A stretch of DNA of 64,000 nt from Kosakonia sacchari SP1. GTDB lineage: Bacteria; Pseudomonadota; Gammaproteobacteria; Enterobacterales; Enterobacteriaceae. Positions 29,197 to 40,075 of the stretch are shown here, in pieces. Numbering within the stretch: the first letter of the stretch is position 1; each line of letters opens with the position of its first letter. Location of the stretch: the NCBI RefSeq assembly GCF_000300455.3, contig NZ_CP007215.2, positions 310,001 through 374,000 of the forward strand. Reading direction: 5' to 3'. Position numbers and translations under genes: made by a program. The notes beneath the pieces were generated by a model. That model saw nothing but the letters and a program-made list of their open reading frames with translations, searched no databases and was not told the DNA's origin.

Positions 29197-31900
29197 ACAC
29201 CCCGTAGCCCATAATCTTCAGCAACTGCTGCGCATGCTGAACCGCATCCTGGCGATGGGCGACGCCGAGTTTCTGATAAAGGTTGCGGATATGGGTTTTA
29301 ATGGTCGTTGCCGCGACAGCCAACTCACCCGCAATCTGTTCATTACTGTAGCCAGAATAAATCAGCCCCAGCACCTGCCATTCGCGCTGGGTCAGCGGGC
29401 TGGTGCGGATCAGTTCCGGTACTTCCGGGTGAGTGAGCAGCCGTTCGACAAAGTTCTCGTCAAAATGCGCGAACTTGTGACGGTGGTGCTGATTGATATC
29501 GCGCAAAATGCGCTGGGCGCGGTGCTGATCCAGCTCCGGCAGCGTGTTGAGCTGAATTAACTGACGCAACTGCTGCGCCATCGCTTCCCCTTCAATTACG
29601 AAGTGGCTGATAAATCCGGTGCGGTTAGCCAGTTGTAAAGCTTCCAACAACACCCGCTGCGCGTCATTTTTACGTCCCGCCTGCCAGTAAAGCTGGTTCA
29701 ACAGCAACAGGTTGCGATTGATATCGCTCATCAGGCGCAGGCCACGCGCGTTTTCATTTAATTCCTCAAGCACCATTTCTGCTGGGTCGTAATCGCCGAG
29801 CAGGATCTGCGCGCGGGCAATATTGCGCCACTGGCTTTGCAGAAAATGGTTATTGGCAAATTCAGGTTTAGGCGTCTGGCGCAGCCACTGGGCCGCCGCT
29901 TTTTTATCGCCGGTCATTTGCCAGTAGATCACCCGCACTTTGTCGGCGTTCGATACCCAGTCGCTGTGATACTGACCATTGCCGAGCAAATTCTCCAGCC
30001 GGTGCAGGTGGCTACGGGCATTATCGAGATCGCCGCGCGCCAGCGAGTTTTGCACCAGCAACGCCAGACACTGTAATTGTTGCTGCGGTTGCAGGGCGGA
30101 AAGCACCTCCATACCCTGGCGTGCCGCCGCTTCGGACTCGTCCAGTCGCGCCCACGCCCACAGGAGCTGCGCGCGGATGCGCAGCAGGAATTCATGCATC
30201 GGCAACTGCTCAAGATGCTGCTCACGGATAAGCGCGAAGGCCTTCTCTTGCATCTCCCAGGCCGCTTGCAGGAAGCCCTGGGCGAACAAAATTTCGCTTT
30301 GCTGGATGAGACTCCACAACGCGTAGTGCCAGACGTCGTGACGACGCGCCATCTGCTCGGTTTGCTGCATGACCGACAGCGAATTGGTCAGCTCGCCTTT
30401 GCAGTGCAACACTTCTCCGTGGACCGAGGTGGCCACAATGCGGCTGTAATAATTTGCCAGCGGCAACTCTTCAAGCGCCACCATCGCCAGCCGTTCGGCT
30501 TCCACCGGGTCACCATCGTTGATGGCGACTTGCGCGCGCAGAGCATTGAAATCGCCGTGCAGCGAGGCGTCCATTTGCGTGGTCATCTCCTGTTCGGCGC
30601 GCGCCAGGAGCGTGTTCACTTCGCTGTAGCGGTGCTGGCTTTGCATCAACCAGGCTTGTAACAGCACCAGGCGTGGGTTTTCCAGCAGGCTTTCCCACGG
30701 CAGTGCTTTTAGCGACTCTTCCAGCACGCTCAGCTCGCTGTGGTTAAACAATCCCCATGCGTGATGCAGCAGAATATCGCGCAGCATAATGCCATCGCCC
30801 GCTGCCAGCGCATGGTGAATGGCTTCGCTAGGGAAGCCTTGCGCCATCCAGCTTTCCGCGGCCGCGCGGTGAATATCCGGTAATTCTGTCGCCAGTTCCC
30901 ACTGGCAACGCTGGCGCAGGAAGTTGCCAAACAGCGGATGGTAACTAAACCATTCGCCGGAATCGTCCATCCGTTGCAGGAACAGGCCCTGGCGCTCAAT
31001 CTCTTCCAGCCGCATCTGCCCGTTCTCTTCGCCGGTCACGCGCACAATCAGCGCATCGTTCATTGAACGCAGCAGAGCGCTTTTTAGCAGGAAATGACGG
31101 GTATCGACATCGACATTATCCAGCACTTCATCAACCAGATAATCTGAAAGATGGCTGGCGTTAATGCCCGCCAGGCGGCGCGCAGACTGATGCGGCGCGC
31201 TGTGATTTTGCCGGGCAGAAAGCGCGATAAGCTGGAGCGCCGTTGCCCAACCGGCCACGTCGTCGCACAGACGGCTGCTCTCTGCCGCTTCAATAGGGGA
31301 GGTCAGGCGACAGTCAAAGAACTGTTTGGCCTCCTGGTGGGTAAAGGCAAGCTGGTGGCTGCCTATCTCCAGCAACTGCTCGCGCACGCGAAGATTAGCG
31401 ATGCCTAACTGCGGCAAGTTGCGCGACAGTACAATCAGCGTCAGGTTTTCTGGCTGATGGCGTAAGAAAAAGCGCATCGCATCATGAATGACCGGGTTGG
31501 TGACGAGATGGTAATCATCAATCACCAGATACAATGGGCGCTGCCATTCGGTCAGCTCAATAAATAACTGTGAAAAGAGTGACGGCAGGCTGGCGTACTG
31601 GCGTTTTTGCGCCATCACTTCACTGCTGACGCAGTGTCCGCCCGTCGCCTGCTGAACGGCGGCAATAAAATAGCTGGCAAAGCGTTCCTGCTGGTTGTCT
31701 CCTTCATCCAGCGAATACCAGCCAACGTCGTTCTTACCTGCCGCCCACTGTGAAATGAGCGTGGTTTTGCCGTAACCCGCAGGGCTGGTTACCAGCGCAA
31801 GCCGATAATTGTTGGCGCCGGAAAGTTTAGCCAGCAGCCGTTCCCGCACCACCGTGTGGTCGAGACGAACCGGGCGACTTAATTTAGACGGAATCAACAT
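29195..31900 (-). CDS. malT: MalT, ATP- and maltotriose-dependent transcriptional activator
   Basis: This 901-residue STAND-family activator switches on the mal regulon. Walker A is SPAGYGKTT (about residues 39-47), Walker B-like [11 protein letters not shown] follows, then a long TPR-like sensor region, and a C-terminal LuxR-type HTH ([36 protein letters not shown]). The start at 31900 equals E. coli MalT; a 46-residue extension has no homology. The ribosome-binding site is poor (aagtgataacc), a known feature of malT in E. coli. A CRP site lies upstream. It is divergent from malPQ, which it controls. Confidence 0.96.
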   Translation of the reverse strand: MLIPSKLSRPVRLDHTVVRERLLAKLSGANNYRLALVTSPAGYGKTTLISQWAAGKNDVGWYSLDEGDNQQERFASYFIAAVQQATGGHCVSSEVMAQKRQYASLPSLFSQLFIELTEWQRPLYLVIDDYHLVTNPVIHDAMRFFLRHQPENLTLIVLSRNLPQLGIANLRVREQLLEIGSHQLAFTHQEAKQFFDCRLTSPIEAAESSRLCDDVAGWATALQLIALSARQNHSAPHQSARRLAGINASHLSDYLVDEVLDNVDVDTRHFLLKSALLRSMNDALIVRVTGEENGQMRLEEIERQGLFLQRMDDSGEWFSYHPLFGNFLRQRCQWELATELPDIHRAAAESWMAQGFPSEAIHHALAAGDGIMLRDILLHHAWGLFNHSELSVLEESLKALPWESLLENPRLVLLQAWLMQSQHRYSEVNTLLARAEQEMTTQMDASLHGDFNALRAQVAINDGDPVEAERLAMVALEELPLANYYSRIVATSVHGEVLHCKGELTNSLSVMQQTEQMARRHDVWHYALWSLIQQSEILFAQGFLQAAWEMQEKAFALIREQHLEQLPMHEFLLRIRAQLLWAWARLDESEAAARQGMEVLSALQPQQQLQCLALLVQNSLARGDLDNARSHLHRLENLLGNGQYHSDWVSNADKVRVIYWQMTGDKKAAAQWLRQTPKPEFANNHFLQSQWRNIARAQILLGDYDPAEMVLEELNENARGLRLMSDINRNLLLLNQLYWQAGRKNDAQRVLLEALQLANRTGFISHFVIEGEAMAQQLRQLIQLNTLPELDQHRAQRILRDINQHHRHKFAHFDENFVERLLTHPEVPELIRTSPLTQREWQVLGLIYSGYSNEQIAGELAVAATTIKTHIRNLYQKLGVAHRQDAVQHAQQLLKIMGYGV

Positions 31901-32023
31901 GGTTATCACTTCACTGTGCGAAAAACGGAGGGGACGATTTTTTTTGCGCTTCGTAATTAATAGTAATAAGGTCGGCCAGATGAAGAAATATTGCAAGTTA
32001 TGTCCGAATCTGGCGATTGTGAA

Positions 32024-32039
32024 TTTGCACCATGTCACA
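32024..32039 (-). promoter_or_regulatory. CRP site upstream of malT
   Basis: On the minus strand the sequence reads TGTGACATGGTGCAAA, a near-consensus CRP half-site pair (TGTGA-N6-TCACA) and almost the same as the CRP site of E. coli malT. Confidence 0.8.
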
Positions 32040-32391
32040 TTTCTATTTATGTCGTGAATAAAGAAAGCACAATAATGGCAAAAGAGGGGGAGTCAGGGCT
32101 GGCGGGCGATGCAGGCCGGGATTTGTAATACAATCGGCAACTATAAGGTCTTTATAAGAAATATTAAGACATTGGCTGACATAAACGCACAAATAGCAAA
32201 AAACGAACAATTCCGCTCAGCGAAATATTATTTCGCCAAATTCTCAGCGGTCAGGAATATTTATTCTCTCCGAAACGTCATTTCATTTTTCCTGCGCGCA
32301 CGCTGAATTTCTACACATCTGTTGCTGCTTTTTTGATTGAATAATGTTCAAAAAAGACGCTACCTTTAGGTGGCGGCGATCACACTTTTCG

Positions 32392-32436
32392 CTCATCCCC
32401 GCTACTCCTCCCCGGCTAATCCCTGGCAGGATGAGG
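32392..32436 (+). promoter_or_regulatory. MalT boxes in the malPQ promoter
   Basis: Three copies of the MalT box (GGGGATGAGG-type) are visible: ctcatcccc at 32392-32400 and ctcctcccc at 32405-32413, both inverted, and caggatgagg at 32427-32436, direct. The array of two plus one orientation matches the malPp arrangement of E. coli, so MalT with maltotriose and ATP should activate malPQ. Confidence 0.82.
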
Positions 32437-32505
32437 AACTCAGTTACCGAGCCAGGCACACTAGCGCAAACGTCGATTTACTTCATTACAGGATCCGGAT
32501 TCTTT

Positions 32506-34899
32506 ATGTCAAAGCCAACGTTTAATAAAGCGGAATTTGAAACGGCTCTTACGCGCCAGTGGCAGCGTTTTGGGGTTCAGGCCGCGAGCGACATGACAAC
32601 CCGCCAGTGGTGGCAAGCGGTCAGCGGTGCGCTGGCTGAACTTCTGGCAGCGCAGCCCGCACCGAAAACAGCGAAAAATCAGCGCCACGTTAACTACATC
32701 TCCATGGAATTTTTGATTGGTCGCCTGACCGGCAACAACTTGTTGAATCTGGGCTGGTATCAGGGCGTCGGCGAGGTGCTGCAACACCACAACATCAATC
32801 TGACCGATTTGCTGGAAGAGGAGATCGATCCGGCGCTCGGTAACGGCGGTTTAGGGCGCCTGGCGGCCTGTTTCCTGGATTCGATGGCCACCGTTGGTCA
32901 GTCGGCCACCGGTTACGGTCTTAACTATCAATACGGCTTGTTCCGCCAGTCTTTTGTTGACGGGCAACAACACGAAGCGCCGGACGACTGGCATCGCCGC
33001 TGCTACCCATGGTTTAGCCATAACGAGCAATTAGATGTACAGGTAGGCATTGGCGGTAAAGTCAGCAAAGAAGGGCACTGGCAACCAGCGTTTACGCTGA
33101 TCGGTGAAGCCTGGGATCTGCCGGTTATCGGCTATCGCAACGGCATTACCCAGCCGCTGCGCCTGTGGCAGGCGACGCACGCGCACCCGTTTAACCTCAC
33201 CAAGTTTAACGATGGCGATTTTCTGCGGGCTGAACAAACGGGTATTGATGCGGAAAAACTCACTAAAGTGCTCTACCCGAATGACAACCACCAGGCGGGC
33301 AAAAAGCTGCGTCTGATGCAGCAATATTTCCAGTGTGCCTGTTCGGTGGCTGATATTCTGCGCCGCCATCACCTGGCCGGGCGCAAGCTGGCGCAACTGC
33401 CGGACTACGAAGTTATTCAACTGAACGACACGCACCCGACGATTGCCATTCCTGAGTTACTGCGTGTGCTGCTTGACGAGCATCAACTGAGTTGGGATGA
33501 CGCATGGGCGATCACCAGCCGCACGTTCGCCTATACCAACCACACGCTGATGCCAGAAGCGCTGGAGTGCTGGGACGAAACGCTGGTGAAAGCGCTGCTG
33601 CCGCGCCATATGCAAATCATCAAGCAGATCAACGACAAGTTTAAAGTGCTGGTTGAGAAAACCTGGCCTGGCGACAAAGCTGTGTGGGCGAAGCTGGCGG
33701 TGGTGCATCACAAACAGGTACGCATGGCGAACCTGTGCGTGGTTGGCGGTTTCGCGGTGAACGGCGTTGCGGCGCTGCACTCAGATCTGGTGGTAAAAGA
33801 TCTGTTCCCGGAATACCACCAGTTATGGCCGGGCAAATTCCATAACGTCACCAATGGCATCACTCCGCGCCGCTGGATCAAACAGTGCAACCCGCAGCTG
33901 GCTGCGTTGCTTGATAAGACGCTGAAAAAAGAGTGGGCCAACGATCTCGACCAACTGATTAACCTGGAGAAATACGCCGACGACGCGGCGTTCCGTCAAC
34001 AGTACCGTGAGATCAAACAGCACAACAAACAGCAACTGGCGGCGTTTGTGAAAGCGCGTACCGGCATAGAAATCAATCCGCACGCGCTGTTTGATATCCA
34101 AATCAAGCGCTTGCATGAGTACAAACGCCAGCATCTTGGTTTGCTGCATATTATCGCGCTGTATAAAGAGATCCGCGAAAACCCGCAAGCTGACCGCGTG
34201 CCGCGCGTGTTCCTGTTTGGTGCGAAGGCCGCGCCGGGGTACTACCTGGCTAAAAACATTATCTATGCCATTAATAAAGTGGCGGAAGTGATTAATAACG
34301 ACGCCAGCATTGGCGACAAACTGAAGGTCGTTTTCCTGCCGGATTATTGTGTATCGGCGGCGGAGAAATTGATTCCGGCGGCGGATGTTTCCGAGCAGAT
34401 CTCCACGGCCGGTAAAGAGGCATCCGGCACTGGCAACATGAAGCTGGCGCTGAATGGCGCGTTAACCGTCGGTACGCTGGACGGTGCCAACGTCGAGATT
34501 GCCGAGCAGGTTGGCGAGGAGAATATCTTTATCTTCGGTAACACCGTTGAGCAGGTGAAGGCGCTGAAAGCGAAAGGGTACGACCCGCTGAAATGGCGCA
34601 AAAAAGACAAGCAACTGGATGCGGTGCTGAAGGAGCTGGAAAGCGGTAAATACAGCGATGGCGATAAACATGCCTTCGACCAGATGCTGCACAGTATCGG
34701 CAAGCAGGGCGGCGACCCGTATCTGGTGCTGGCGGATTTCGCCGATTATGTGGCGGCGCAGAAACGTGTCGATGTGCTCTACCGTGACCAGGAAGCCTGG
34801 ACGCGTGCCGCGATCCTGAACACCGCGCGCTGCGGTATGTTCAGCTCCGACCGTTCGATCCGCGATTATCAAACCCGTATCTGGCAGGCGAAACGCTAA
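32506..34899 (+). CDS. malP: Maltodextrin phosphorylase
   Basis: This 797-residue GT35 enzyme splits glucose-1-phosphate from maltodextrins. The PLP Lys is in [35 protein letters not shown] and [20 protein letters not shown] are shared with GlgP. The start at 32506 ([12 protein letters not shown]) gives the E. coli length; the longer reading from 32344 would translate the MalT boxes. It heads malPQ and is 9 bp from malQ. Confidence 0.96.
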   Translation: MSKPTFNKAEFETALTRQWQRFGVQAASDMTTRQWWQAVSGALAELLAAQPAPKTAKNQRHVNYISMEFLIGRLTGNNLLNLGWYQGVGEVLQHHNINLTDLLEEEIDPALGNGGLGRLAACFLDSMATVGQSATGYGLNYQYGLFRQSFVDGQQHEAPDDWHRRCYPWFSHNEQLDVQVGIGGKVSKEGHWQPAFTLIGEAWDLPVIGYRNGITQPLRLWQATHAHPFNLTKFNDGDFLRAEQTGIDAEKLTKVLYPNDNHQAGKKLRLMQQYFQCACSVADILRRHHLAGRKLAQLPDYEVIQLNDTHPTIAIPELLRVLLDEHQLSWDDAWAITSRTFAYTNHTLMPEALECWDETLVKALLPRHMQIIKQINDKFKVLVEKTWPGDKAVWAKLAVVHHKQVRMANLCVVGGFAVNGVAALHSDLVVKDLFPEYHQLWPGKFHNVTNGITPRRWIKQCNPQLAALLDKTLKKEWANDLDQLINLEKYADDAAFRQQYREIKQHNKQQLAAFVKARTGIEINPHALFDIQIKRLHEYKRQHLGLLHIIALYKEIRENPQADRVPRVFLFGAKAAPGYYLAKNIIYAINKVAEVINNDASIGDKLKVVFLPDYCVSAAEKLIPAADVSEQISTAGKEASGTGNMKLALNGALTVGTLDGANVEIAEQVGEENIFIFGNTVEQVKALKAKGYDPLKWRKKDKQLDAVLKELESGKYSDGDKHAFDQMLHSIGKQGGDPYLVLADFADYVAAQKRVDVLYRDQEAWTRAAILNTARCGMFSSDRSIRDYQTRIWQAKR

Positions 34900-34908
34900 G
34901 GAAGGGTG

Positions 34909-36999
34909 ATGGAGAGTAAACGTCTGGAACAGGCCGCGCTGGCGGCGGGGATCAGCCCAAACTACATCAATGCGCACGGTAAACCGCAATCCATTACCGT
35001 GCAAACCAAGCGGCGTTTGCTGGATGCGATGCATCCCGCGCCTGTGGCGGCGGCCAGTGCGCCGCCGGTGCCTGTGGTGCAGGTGTTTATCCATGGCAAG
35101 AAAAAGGTGCTGCCGGTTGTTGGTAAAGGTGATTTCCAGTGGCAACTCACCACGGAAACGGGCAAACAGTACCAGGGCGATGTGCGCGGCGGGGCGAATG
35201 TGCCGCTGCCTACCGGTCTGGCGCTGGGTTACCACACGCTGACTGTGACGCAGAAAAGTCAGCGCTGGCAGTGCCGGGTGATCATCGCGCCGGCGCGTTG
35301 TTATGAACCTCAGGCGCTGCTCGACGGTAAGAAACTGTGGGGCGCATGTGTGCAGCTTTACACCCTGCGTTCTGAGAGTAACTGGGGGATCGGCGATTTC
35401 GGCGATCTGAAAAAGATGCTCGGCGAGGTGGCCAGCCGCGGCGGGGCGTTTATCGGCCTTAACCCGATTCATGCGCTCTATCCGGCGAACCCGGAGAGCG
35501 CCAGCCCCTACAGCCCGTCATCGCGCCGCTGGTTGAACGTTATCTATATTGATGTGAATGCGGTGGCGGATTTCCGCGACAGCGAAGAGGCGCAGGCCTG
35601 GTGGCATTTGCCCACGACGCGCGAAACGCTGCGGGCCGCGCGCGATGCACAATGGGTGGATTACGCCACCGTCACGGCGCTGAAACTGGAGGCGTTGCGC
35701 ATGGCATGGCAGCGCTTTCGTCTGCGTGCAGAAGATGATGAACAGGCAGCAGCGTTCCGGCACTTTGTGCAGCAGGAAGGCGACAGCCTTTACTGGCAGG
35801 CGGCGTTCGATGCCATTCACGCCAACCAGGTGAAGGAAGATATGCTGCGCTGGGGCTGGCCGGTGTGGCCGGAAGGATTTCAGAATACACACAGCCCGCA
35901 GGTGAAAGCCTTCTGCAAAACCCATGAGGATGAAGTGAATTTCTACCTCTGGCTGCAATGGCTGGCTTATACCCAGTTCGCCGAGTGCTGGCAAACCAGC
36001 CAGGGTTACGCGATGCCGATTGGGCTGTACCGCGACCTGGCCGTGGGTGTGGCGGAAGGTGGCGCAGAAACCTGGTGCGATCGCGAGCTGTATTGCCTGA
36101 AAGCTTCCGTTGGCGCGCCGCCGGATATTCTCGGCCCGCTGGGGCAAAACTGGGGCTTGCCGCCGATGGATCCGCACGTGATCCACGCCCGCGCTTATGC
36201 GCCATTTATCGATCTGCTGCGTGCCAATATGAAAAACTGCGGTGCGCTGCGTATTGATCATGTGATGTCGATGCTGCGTCTGTGGTGGATCCCGTATGGA
36301 GAAACAGCCGATCACGGCGCGTATGTGCAGTACCCGGTCGATGACCTGCTCGCCATTCTCGCGCTGGAAAGCCAGCGTCATCAATGCATGGTGATTGGTG
36401 AAGATCTGGGAACCGTGCCGGTGGAGATCGTCGGTAAACTGCGCAGCAGCGGTGTGTACTCCTACAAAGTGCTCTACTTCGAAAACGATCATGAAAAAAC
36501 GTTCCGCGCGCCGCAGGCGTACCCGCAACAGTCAATGGCGGTGGCGACAACGCACGATCTCCCTACATTGCGTGGCTACTGGGAAAGCGGCGATTTGACG
36601 CTCGGTAAAACGCTGGGACTCTATCCGGATGAGTTTGTTTTACGCGGCTTGTATCAGGATCGCGAACTGGCGAAACAGGGGCTGCTCGATGCGCTTCATC
36701 AGTACGGTTGTTTGCCGCAGCGTGCCGGACATAAAGCGTCGCGCATGCCGATGACGTCGGTGCTCAACCGTGGAATGCAGCGTTATATCGCCGACAGCAA
36801 TAGCGCGCTGTTGGGTTTGCAACCGGAAGACTGGCTGGATATGGCCGGGCCGGTGAATATTCCGGGCACCAGTTATCAGTATAAAAACTGGCGGCGGAAG
36901 CTGGCGGTGTCGCTGGAGGCGATGTTTGCCGATGAAAAGGTCAATAAGTTATTAAAAGACCTCGATCGACGCCGTAAAGCGGCGGCAAAGCGGAAATAA
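34909..36999 (+). CDS. malQ: 4-alpha-glucanotransferase (amylomaltase)
   Basis: This 696-residue GH77 enzyme disproportionates maltose and maltodextrins, transferring glucan chains and releasing glucose. Conserved elements include SNWGIGDFGDL, ALRIDHVMSMLRLWWIP (nucleophile Asp), VIGEDLGTVP (acid Glu) and ATTHDLPTLRGYW (third Asp). GTG 34906 directly precedes ATG 34909; the ATG follows the AAGGAAGGG site and matches the E. coli start. It supplies linear chains to MalP in the same operon. Confidence 0.96.
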   Translation: MESKRLEQAALAAGISPNYINAHGKPQSITVQTKRRLLDAMHPAPVAAASAPPVPVVQVFIHGKKKVLPVVGKGDFQWQLTTETGKQYQGDVRGGANVPLPTGLALGYHTLTVTQKSQRWQCRVIIAPARCYEPQALLDGKKLWGACVQLYTLRSESNWGIGDFGDLKKMLGEVASRGGAFIGLNPIHALYPANPESASPYSPSSRRWLNVIYIDVNAVADFRDSEEAQAWWHLPTTRETLRAARDAQWVDYATVTALKLEALRMAWQRFRLRAEDDEQAAAFRHFVQQEGDSLYWQAAFDAIHANQVKEDMLRWGWPVWPEGFQNTHSPQVKAFCKTHEDEVNFYLWLQWLAYTQFAECWQTSQGYAMPIGLYRDLAVGVAEGGAETWCDRELYCLKASVGAPPDILGPLGQNWGLPPMDPHVIHARAYAPFIDLLRANMKNCGALRIDHVMSMLRLWWIPYGETADHGAYVQYPVDDLLAILALESQRHQCMVIGEDLGTVPVEIVGKLRSSGVYSYKVLYFENDHEKTFRAPQAYPQQSMAVATTHDLPTLRGYWESGDLTLGKTLGLYPDEFVLRGLYQDRELAKQGLLDALHQYGCLPQRAGHKASRMPMTSVLNRGMQRYIADSNSALLGLQPEDWLDMAGPVNIPGTSYQYKNWRRKLAVSLEAMFADEKVNKLLKDLDRRRKAAAKRK

Positions 37000-37000
37000 A

Positions 37001-37026
37001 AAAGGCCCGGTTATCCGGGCCTTTCC
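37001..37026. terminator. Terminator between malQ and gntT
   Basis: A perfect 10-bp stem (aaaggcccgg / ccgggccttt) with loop TTAT lies 1 bp after the malQ stop, flanked by A and T tracts so that it can act for both convergent genes. Confidence 0.88.
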
Positions 37027-37042
37027 ACGTGCAACGACTGAA

Positions 37043-38359
37043 TTAAACCACCATGCCCAACAGCAGGCAGCCAACCAGACCGCAAACGGAAATGATGGTT
37101 TCCAGCGCCGACCAGGAGCGCATGGTCTCGCCGATGGTCAGGTTGAAATACTCTTTGAACAGCCAGAAACCCGGATCGTTAACGTGAGAGAAAATCACAC
37201 TACCGGAACCGACCGCAATCACCATCAACTCCGGGCTCACGCCAGTGGTGGCAATCAGCGGCGCCGCAATACCACCTGCTGTGATTGCCGCAACAGTGGC
37301 GGAACCCAGCGCGATACGCAGCACTGCGGCAATTGACCACGCCATAAACAGCGGGGAGAGATTGGTGGAATGCATCATTGAGGCGATGTATTTATCGACG
37401 CCGCTATCAACCAGAACCTGTTTGAACGCACCGCCACCGCCGATGATCAGCAGCATCATGGCAATGATTTTGATGGAGCTGGTCAGCGTTTCGTTGATGT
37501 CGTCCATCGAACGACCACGGTTCAAGCCGAAAGTGAATACCGCAATCAGCACTGCAATCATGGTTGCCATGACCGGGTCGCCGAAGAACTCTGCGTAAGG
37601 CAGCAGTGCATGGCCTTTTGGCAGCAGCATTTCGGCTACCGCGCGCAGCGCCATCAGGATCACCGGCACCAGCGATGTCCAGACGCTGACGCCGAAGCCC
37701 GGCATCTCTTCTTCGCTGAAGGTTTTCGCGTTGTAGAGGCCATCCGGGATCGGTTTATCAATGCTTTTCAGGAAGCGGGCATAGACCGGACCAGCAAGGA
37801 TAACGGTTGGGATACCGAGCAGCGTACCGTAGAGCAGCGTTTTGCCCATATCCGCATGGAAAATGGTCGCAATCGCCGTTGGGCCCGGGTGCGGAGGCAG
37901 GAAGCCGTGCGTCACGGACAGCGCTGCCGCCATTGGCACACCAACATACAGCAGCGGAATGCGTGCGGACGCGGCGATGGTGAACACCAGCGGCAGCAGC
38001 AGTACGAAGCCAACTTCATAGAACAGCGCGAAACCGACGGTAAAACCGGTCAGCACCACCGCCCATTGAATGTACTGGCGCCCAAACTTTTCGATAAGCG
38101 TAGTGGCAATGCGCTGTGCACCGCCGCAGTCCGCCAGCAGTTTGCCGAGCATGGCACCAAAGCCCATGATCAGCGCAAGGCTGCCCAGCGTACCGCCGAC
38201 ACCATTTTTAATGGATTTAATAACGGCATCAAGCGGCATGCCCTGCATCATCCCCACGGCGAGCGCCACGAGGATCAGAGCAATAAATCCGTTCAGTTTG
38301 AAGCGGATCATTAACAGGAGTAAGAGAGCAACACCGATAGCGACAATGACTAATGGCAT
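37043..38359 (-). CDS. gntT: High-affinity gluconate permease GntT
   Basis: This 438-residue GntP-family transporter has about 12 membrane spans. It contains the family's GFxLPPHPGP motif (THGFLPPHPGPTAIA) and VIFSHVNDPGFWLFKEYF near the C-terminus. It imports gluconate with high affinity, complementing GntU. Three GntR-like operators upstream (38381-38655) indicate repression by the GntR encoded 26 kb away. It lies downstream of nfuA in the same direction but with a 360-bp control region. Confidence 0.95.
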   Translation of the reverse strand: MPLVIVAIGVALLLLLMIRFKLNGFIALILVALAVGMMQGMPLDAVIKSIKNGVGGTLGSLALIMGFGAMLGKLLADCGGAQRIATTLIEKFGRQYIQWAVVLTGFTVGFALFYEVGFVLLLPLVFTIAASARIPLLYVGVPMAAALSVTHGFLPPHPGPTAIATIFHADMGKTLLYGTLLGIPTVILAGPVYARFLKSIDKPIPDGLYNAKTFSEEEMPGFGVSVWTSLVPVILMALRAVAEMLLPKGHALLPYAEFFGDPVMATMIAVLIAVFTFGLNRGRSMDDINETLTSSIKIIAMMLLIIGGGGAFKQVLVDSGVDKYIASMMHSTNLSPLFMAWSIAAVLRIALGSATVAAITAGGIAAPLIATTGVSPELMVIAVGSGSVIFSHVNDPGFWLFKEYFNLTIGETMRSWSALETIISVCGLVGCLLLGMVV

Positions 38360-38380
38360 GATTTACCTGGCCTTTAATTT

Positions 38381-38392
38381 GTTATGGGTAAC
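38381..38392 (-). promoter_or_regulatory. GntR operator-like site 1 (gntT leader)
   Basis: gttatgggtaac matches the core gatacgggtaac at 10 of 12 bases. It lies 22 bp upstream of the gntT start, within the leader. Confidence 0.6.
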
Positions 38393-38519
38393 GTCAGTGT
38401 TTCTGGCAGCCGCTGAAAATTCCCGAAAGAGGAAGGAGCGAGCTGCGGCACCGTTGCGGCTGACATCCATTGCTAAAAATTGTAGTCGGATGTTTTTTAA
38501 GTTGTCGGTGCTGGCAGGA

Positions 38520-38535
38520 ATGATACGGGTAACAT
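38520..38535 (-). promoter_or_regulatory. GntR operator site 2 upstream of gntT
   Basis: atgatacgggtaacat (38520-38535) is an almost perfect match to the GntR palindrome and lies about 160 bp upstream of the start. Confidence 0.78.
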
Positions 38536-38640
38536 CCATCAAAAGAGAATCACTCTGGCGATCTAAATGTAAGATCTGAGACATGCGTCATATTAACGCC
38601 GGGAAACTAACCATCTGTGAAAAGGGAAATGTGAGGGGAG

Positions 38641-38654
38641 AGATACGGGTAACA
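38641..38654 (-). promoter_or_regulatory. GntR operator-like site 3 upstream of gntT
   Basis: agatacgggtaaca repeats the core of site 2 about 120 bp farther upstream, only 66 bp from the nfuA stop. Confidence 0.65.
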
Positions 38655-38666
38655 CAAAGTTTAACT

Positions 38667-38707
38667 CTGTAGACCCGGCAAGCAGAACGCCGCCGGGCAA
38701 TCTACAG
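38667..38707. terminator. REP-like inverted repeat after nfuA
   Basis: Arms ctgtaga-cccggc (38667-38679) and gccggg...tctacag (38692-38707) pair with a small bulge. The tgtagacccggc arm recalls the REP motif. It lies 13 bp beyond the nfuA stop and probably ends or protects that transcript. Confidence 0.6.
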
Positions 38708-38719
38708 CAGAAAGCAGGC

Positions 38720-39295
38720 TTAGTAGTAAGAGTGCTCGCCGCGCTGGTGTTCGGTCAGATCGCGCACGCCTTTCAGCTCCGGGAACTCGGTCAGCAACTG
38801 CTTTTCGATACCCTCTTTCAGCGTCACGTCGACCATGGAGCAACCGTTACAGCCGCCGCCAAACTGCAGAATGGCGTAGCCTTCATCGGTGATCTCCATC
38901 AGCGAAACGCGGCCGCCGTGGCCAGCCAGCTGTGGGTTGATTTGGGACTGCAGCAGATACTCCACGCGCTCCATTAGCGGTGCGTCGTCGGACACTTTAC
39001 GCATTTTGGCGTTCGGCGCTTTCAGCGTCAGCTGCGAACCTAACTGATCGGTAACAAAATCGATTTCCGCATCTTCCAGATACGGCGCGCTCAGCTCATC
39101 GACATAGGCAATCAGTTGTTCAAATTTCAGCGCGGTGTCAGTGGCTTCAACCGCGTCCGGCGGGCAATAAGAGACGCCACACTCAGCGTTGGGCGTGCCT
39201 GGGTTAATCACAAATACGCGGATTTGTGTCCCTTCTTCCTGATTTGCCAGCAGTTTGACAAAGTGCGCTTGGGCAGCGTCGGAAATACGGATCAT
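38720..39295 (-). CDS. nfuA: Fe-S cluster carrier NfuA
   Basis: This 191-residue protein fuses a degenerate A-type carrier domain (residues 1-90) to a C-terminal Nfu domain. The Nfu CxxC motif is Cys149 and Cys152 ([12 protein letters not shown]). It binds a [4Fe-4S] cluster in a dimer and hands it to targets such as lipoyl synthase and aconitase, especially under iron or oxidative stress. The length equals that of E. coli. It shares a promoter region with nothing downstream except gntT. Confidence 0.96.
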   Translation of the reverse strand: MIRISDAAQAHFVKLLANQEEGTQIRVFVINPGTPNAECGVSYCPPDAVEATDTALKFEQLIAYVDELSAPYLEDAEIDFVTDQLGSQLTLKAPNAKMRKVSDDAPLMERVEYLLQSQINPQLAGHGGRVSLMEITDEGYAILQFGGGCNGCSMVDVTLKEGIEKQLLTEFPELKGVRDLTEHQRGEHSYY

Positions 39296-39353
39296 AGCAA
39301 TGGCCTAATAGTTGACTATTTTACTTGGTTATAATACGCCCATCATCGAGGGT

Positions 39354-40037
39354 CTACAAGGTTCGACACAGGCACCAGACCTGAACAGTTGCTGCGCCGC
39401 TGCGTAAAAGCAGCCGGGTGATTTCCGCAACGGTGCTGCCGGTCGTGACGACATCATCCACCACGACGATATGGAGACCGGCAACGGGCAATTCAAGACG
39501 AAAGGCATTTTTCAGGTTCTGCTTGCGCAAGCGGGCATTGAGTTGATGCTGCACAGGCGTTGCCCGCACCCGGCGTAGCGCGGCAGGATGATATGGAGTT
39601 TGTAACCAGTGCGCCAGCGCCCGGCACAGAAGATCGCTTTGATTAAACCCTCTGCGCCACTGGCGACGCGCATGCAGCGGTACGCTTAAGATCATATCCG
39701 GTGTCTGCCAGTTTCCGCTGCGGCGGGCGTTTAACACGGCTAACAGCAGCAGACGGGCCAGCGCGCGGGCGATTTCCGGGCGAGGCAAAAATTTAAACTG
39801 CTGCACCAGCGGGCTAAGTGGTGGCGCGTAACGGCTGACGGCAATCAACCGCTGCCAGGGTGGCGGTTTTTGCAGACAGCGCCCGCAGGCGATGTCGTCG
39901 CGAGCGGCGGGTAAGCCGCACAAAGGGCAAACTTTTTCGCGCACTTTCATGGCGCGTGAGCAGCCGGAACAGACTCCCCACTGGCTCAGCATCAATGGCA
40001 TTCGACATAGCCAGCATAATCCTGGCACTGTTAGCAT
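39354..40037 (-). CDS. gntX: ComF-like phosphoribosyltransferase-domain protein GntX
   Basis: This 227-residue protein has two N-terminal Cys pairs (CWLCRMPL, CSGCSRA, CPLCGLPA, CGRCL) forming zinc-finger-like knuckles, and a C-terminal PRTase-type segment VVVDDVVTTGSTVAEI. It belongs to the ComF/GntX family, related to proteins needed for DNA uptake, and E. coli GntX (YhgH) is needed for use of DNA as nutrient. The start at 40037 follows GGAGGTGG and gives the E. coli length. It is divergent from bioH with 38 bp between. Confidence 0.92.
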   Translation of the reverse strand: MLTVPGLCWLCRMPLMLSQWGVCSGCSRAMKVREKVCPLCGLPAARDDIACGRCLQKPPPWQRLIAVSRYAPPLSPLVQQFKFLPRPEIARALARLLLLAVLNARRSGNWQTPDMILSVPLHARRQWRRGFNQSDLLCRALAHWLQTPYHPAALRRVRATPVQHQLNARLRKQNLKNAFRLELPVAGLHIVVVDDVVTTGSTVAEITRLLLRSGAATVQVWCLCRTL

Positions 40038-40075
40038 GTGCCACCTCCTTGTGTGAAAGAAGAGAACGATAGCTG

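Larger units (their letters stand above)
31901..32505. other. malT-malP divergent control region
   Basis: This 605-bp non-coding region carries a CRP site for malT (32024-32039) at one end and three MalT boxes for malP (32392-32436) at the other. The middle (32060-32380) is AT-rich with one perfect hairpin cgaaat/atttcg at 32221-32235, and no gene is supported there. Confidence 0.7.
38360..38719. other. gntT control region
   Basis: This 360-bp gap between nfuA and gntT contains three GntR operator-like sequences and, at the nfuA end, a REP-like inverted repeat (38667-38707). I see no ORF of interest. Confidence 0.65.

Noticed and set aside
32344..32505. An N-terminal extension of malP by 54 residues
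   Set aside because: It would translate through the MalT boxes, which must lie upstream of the transcription start.
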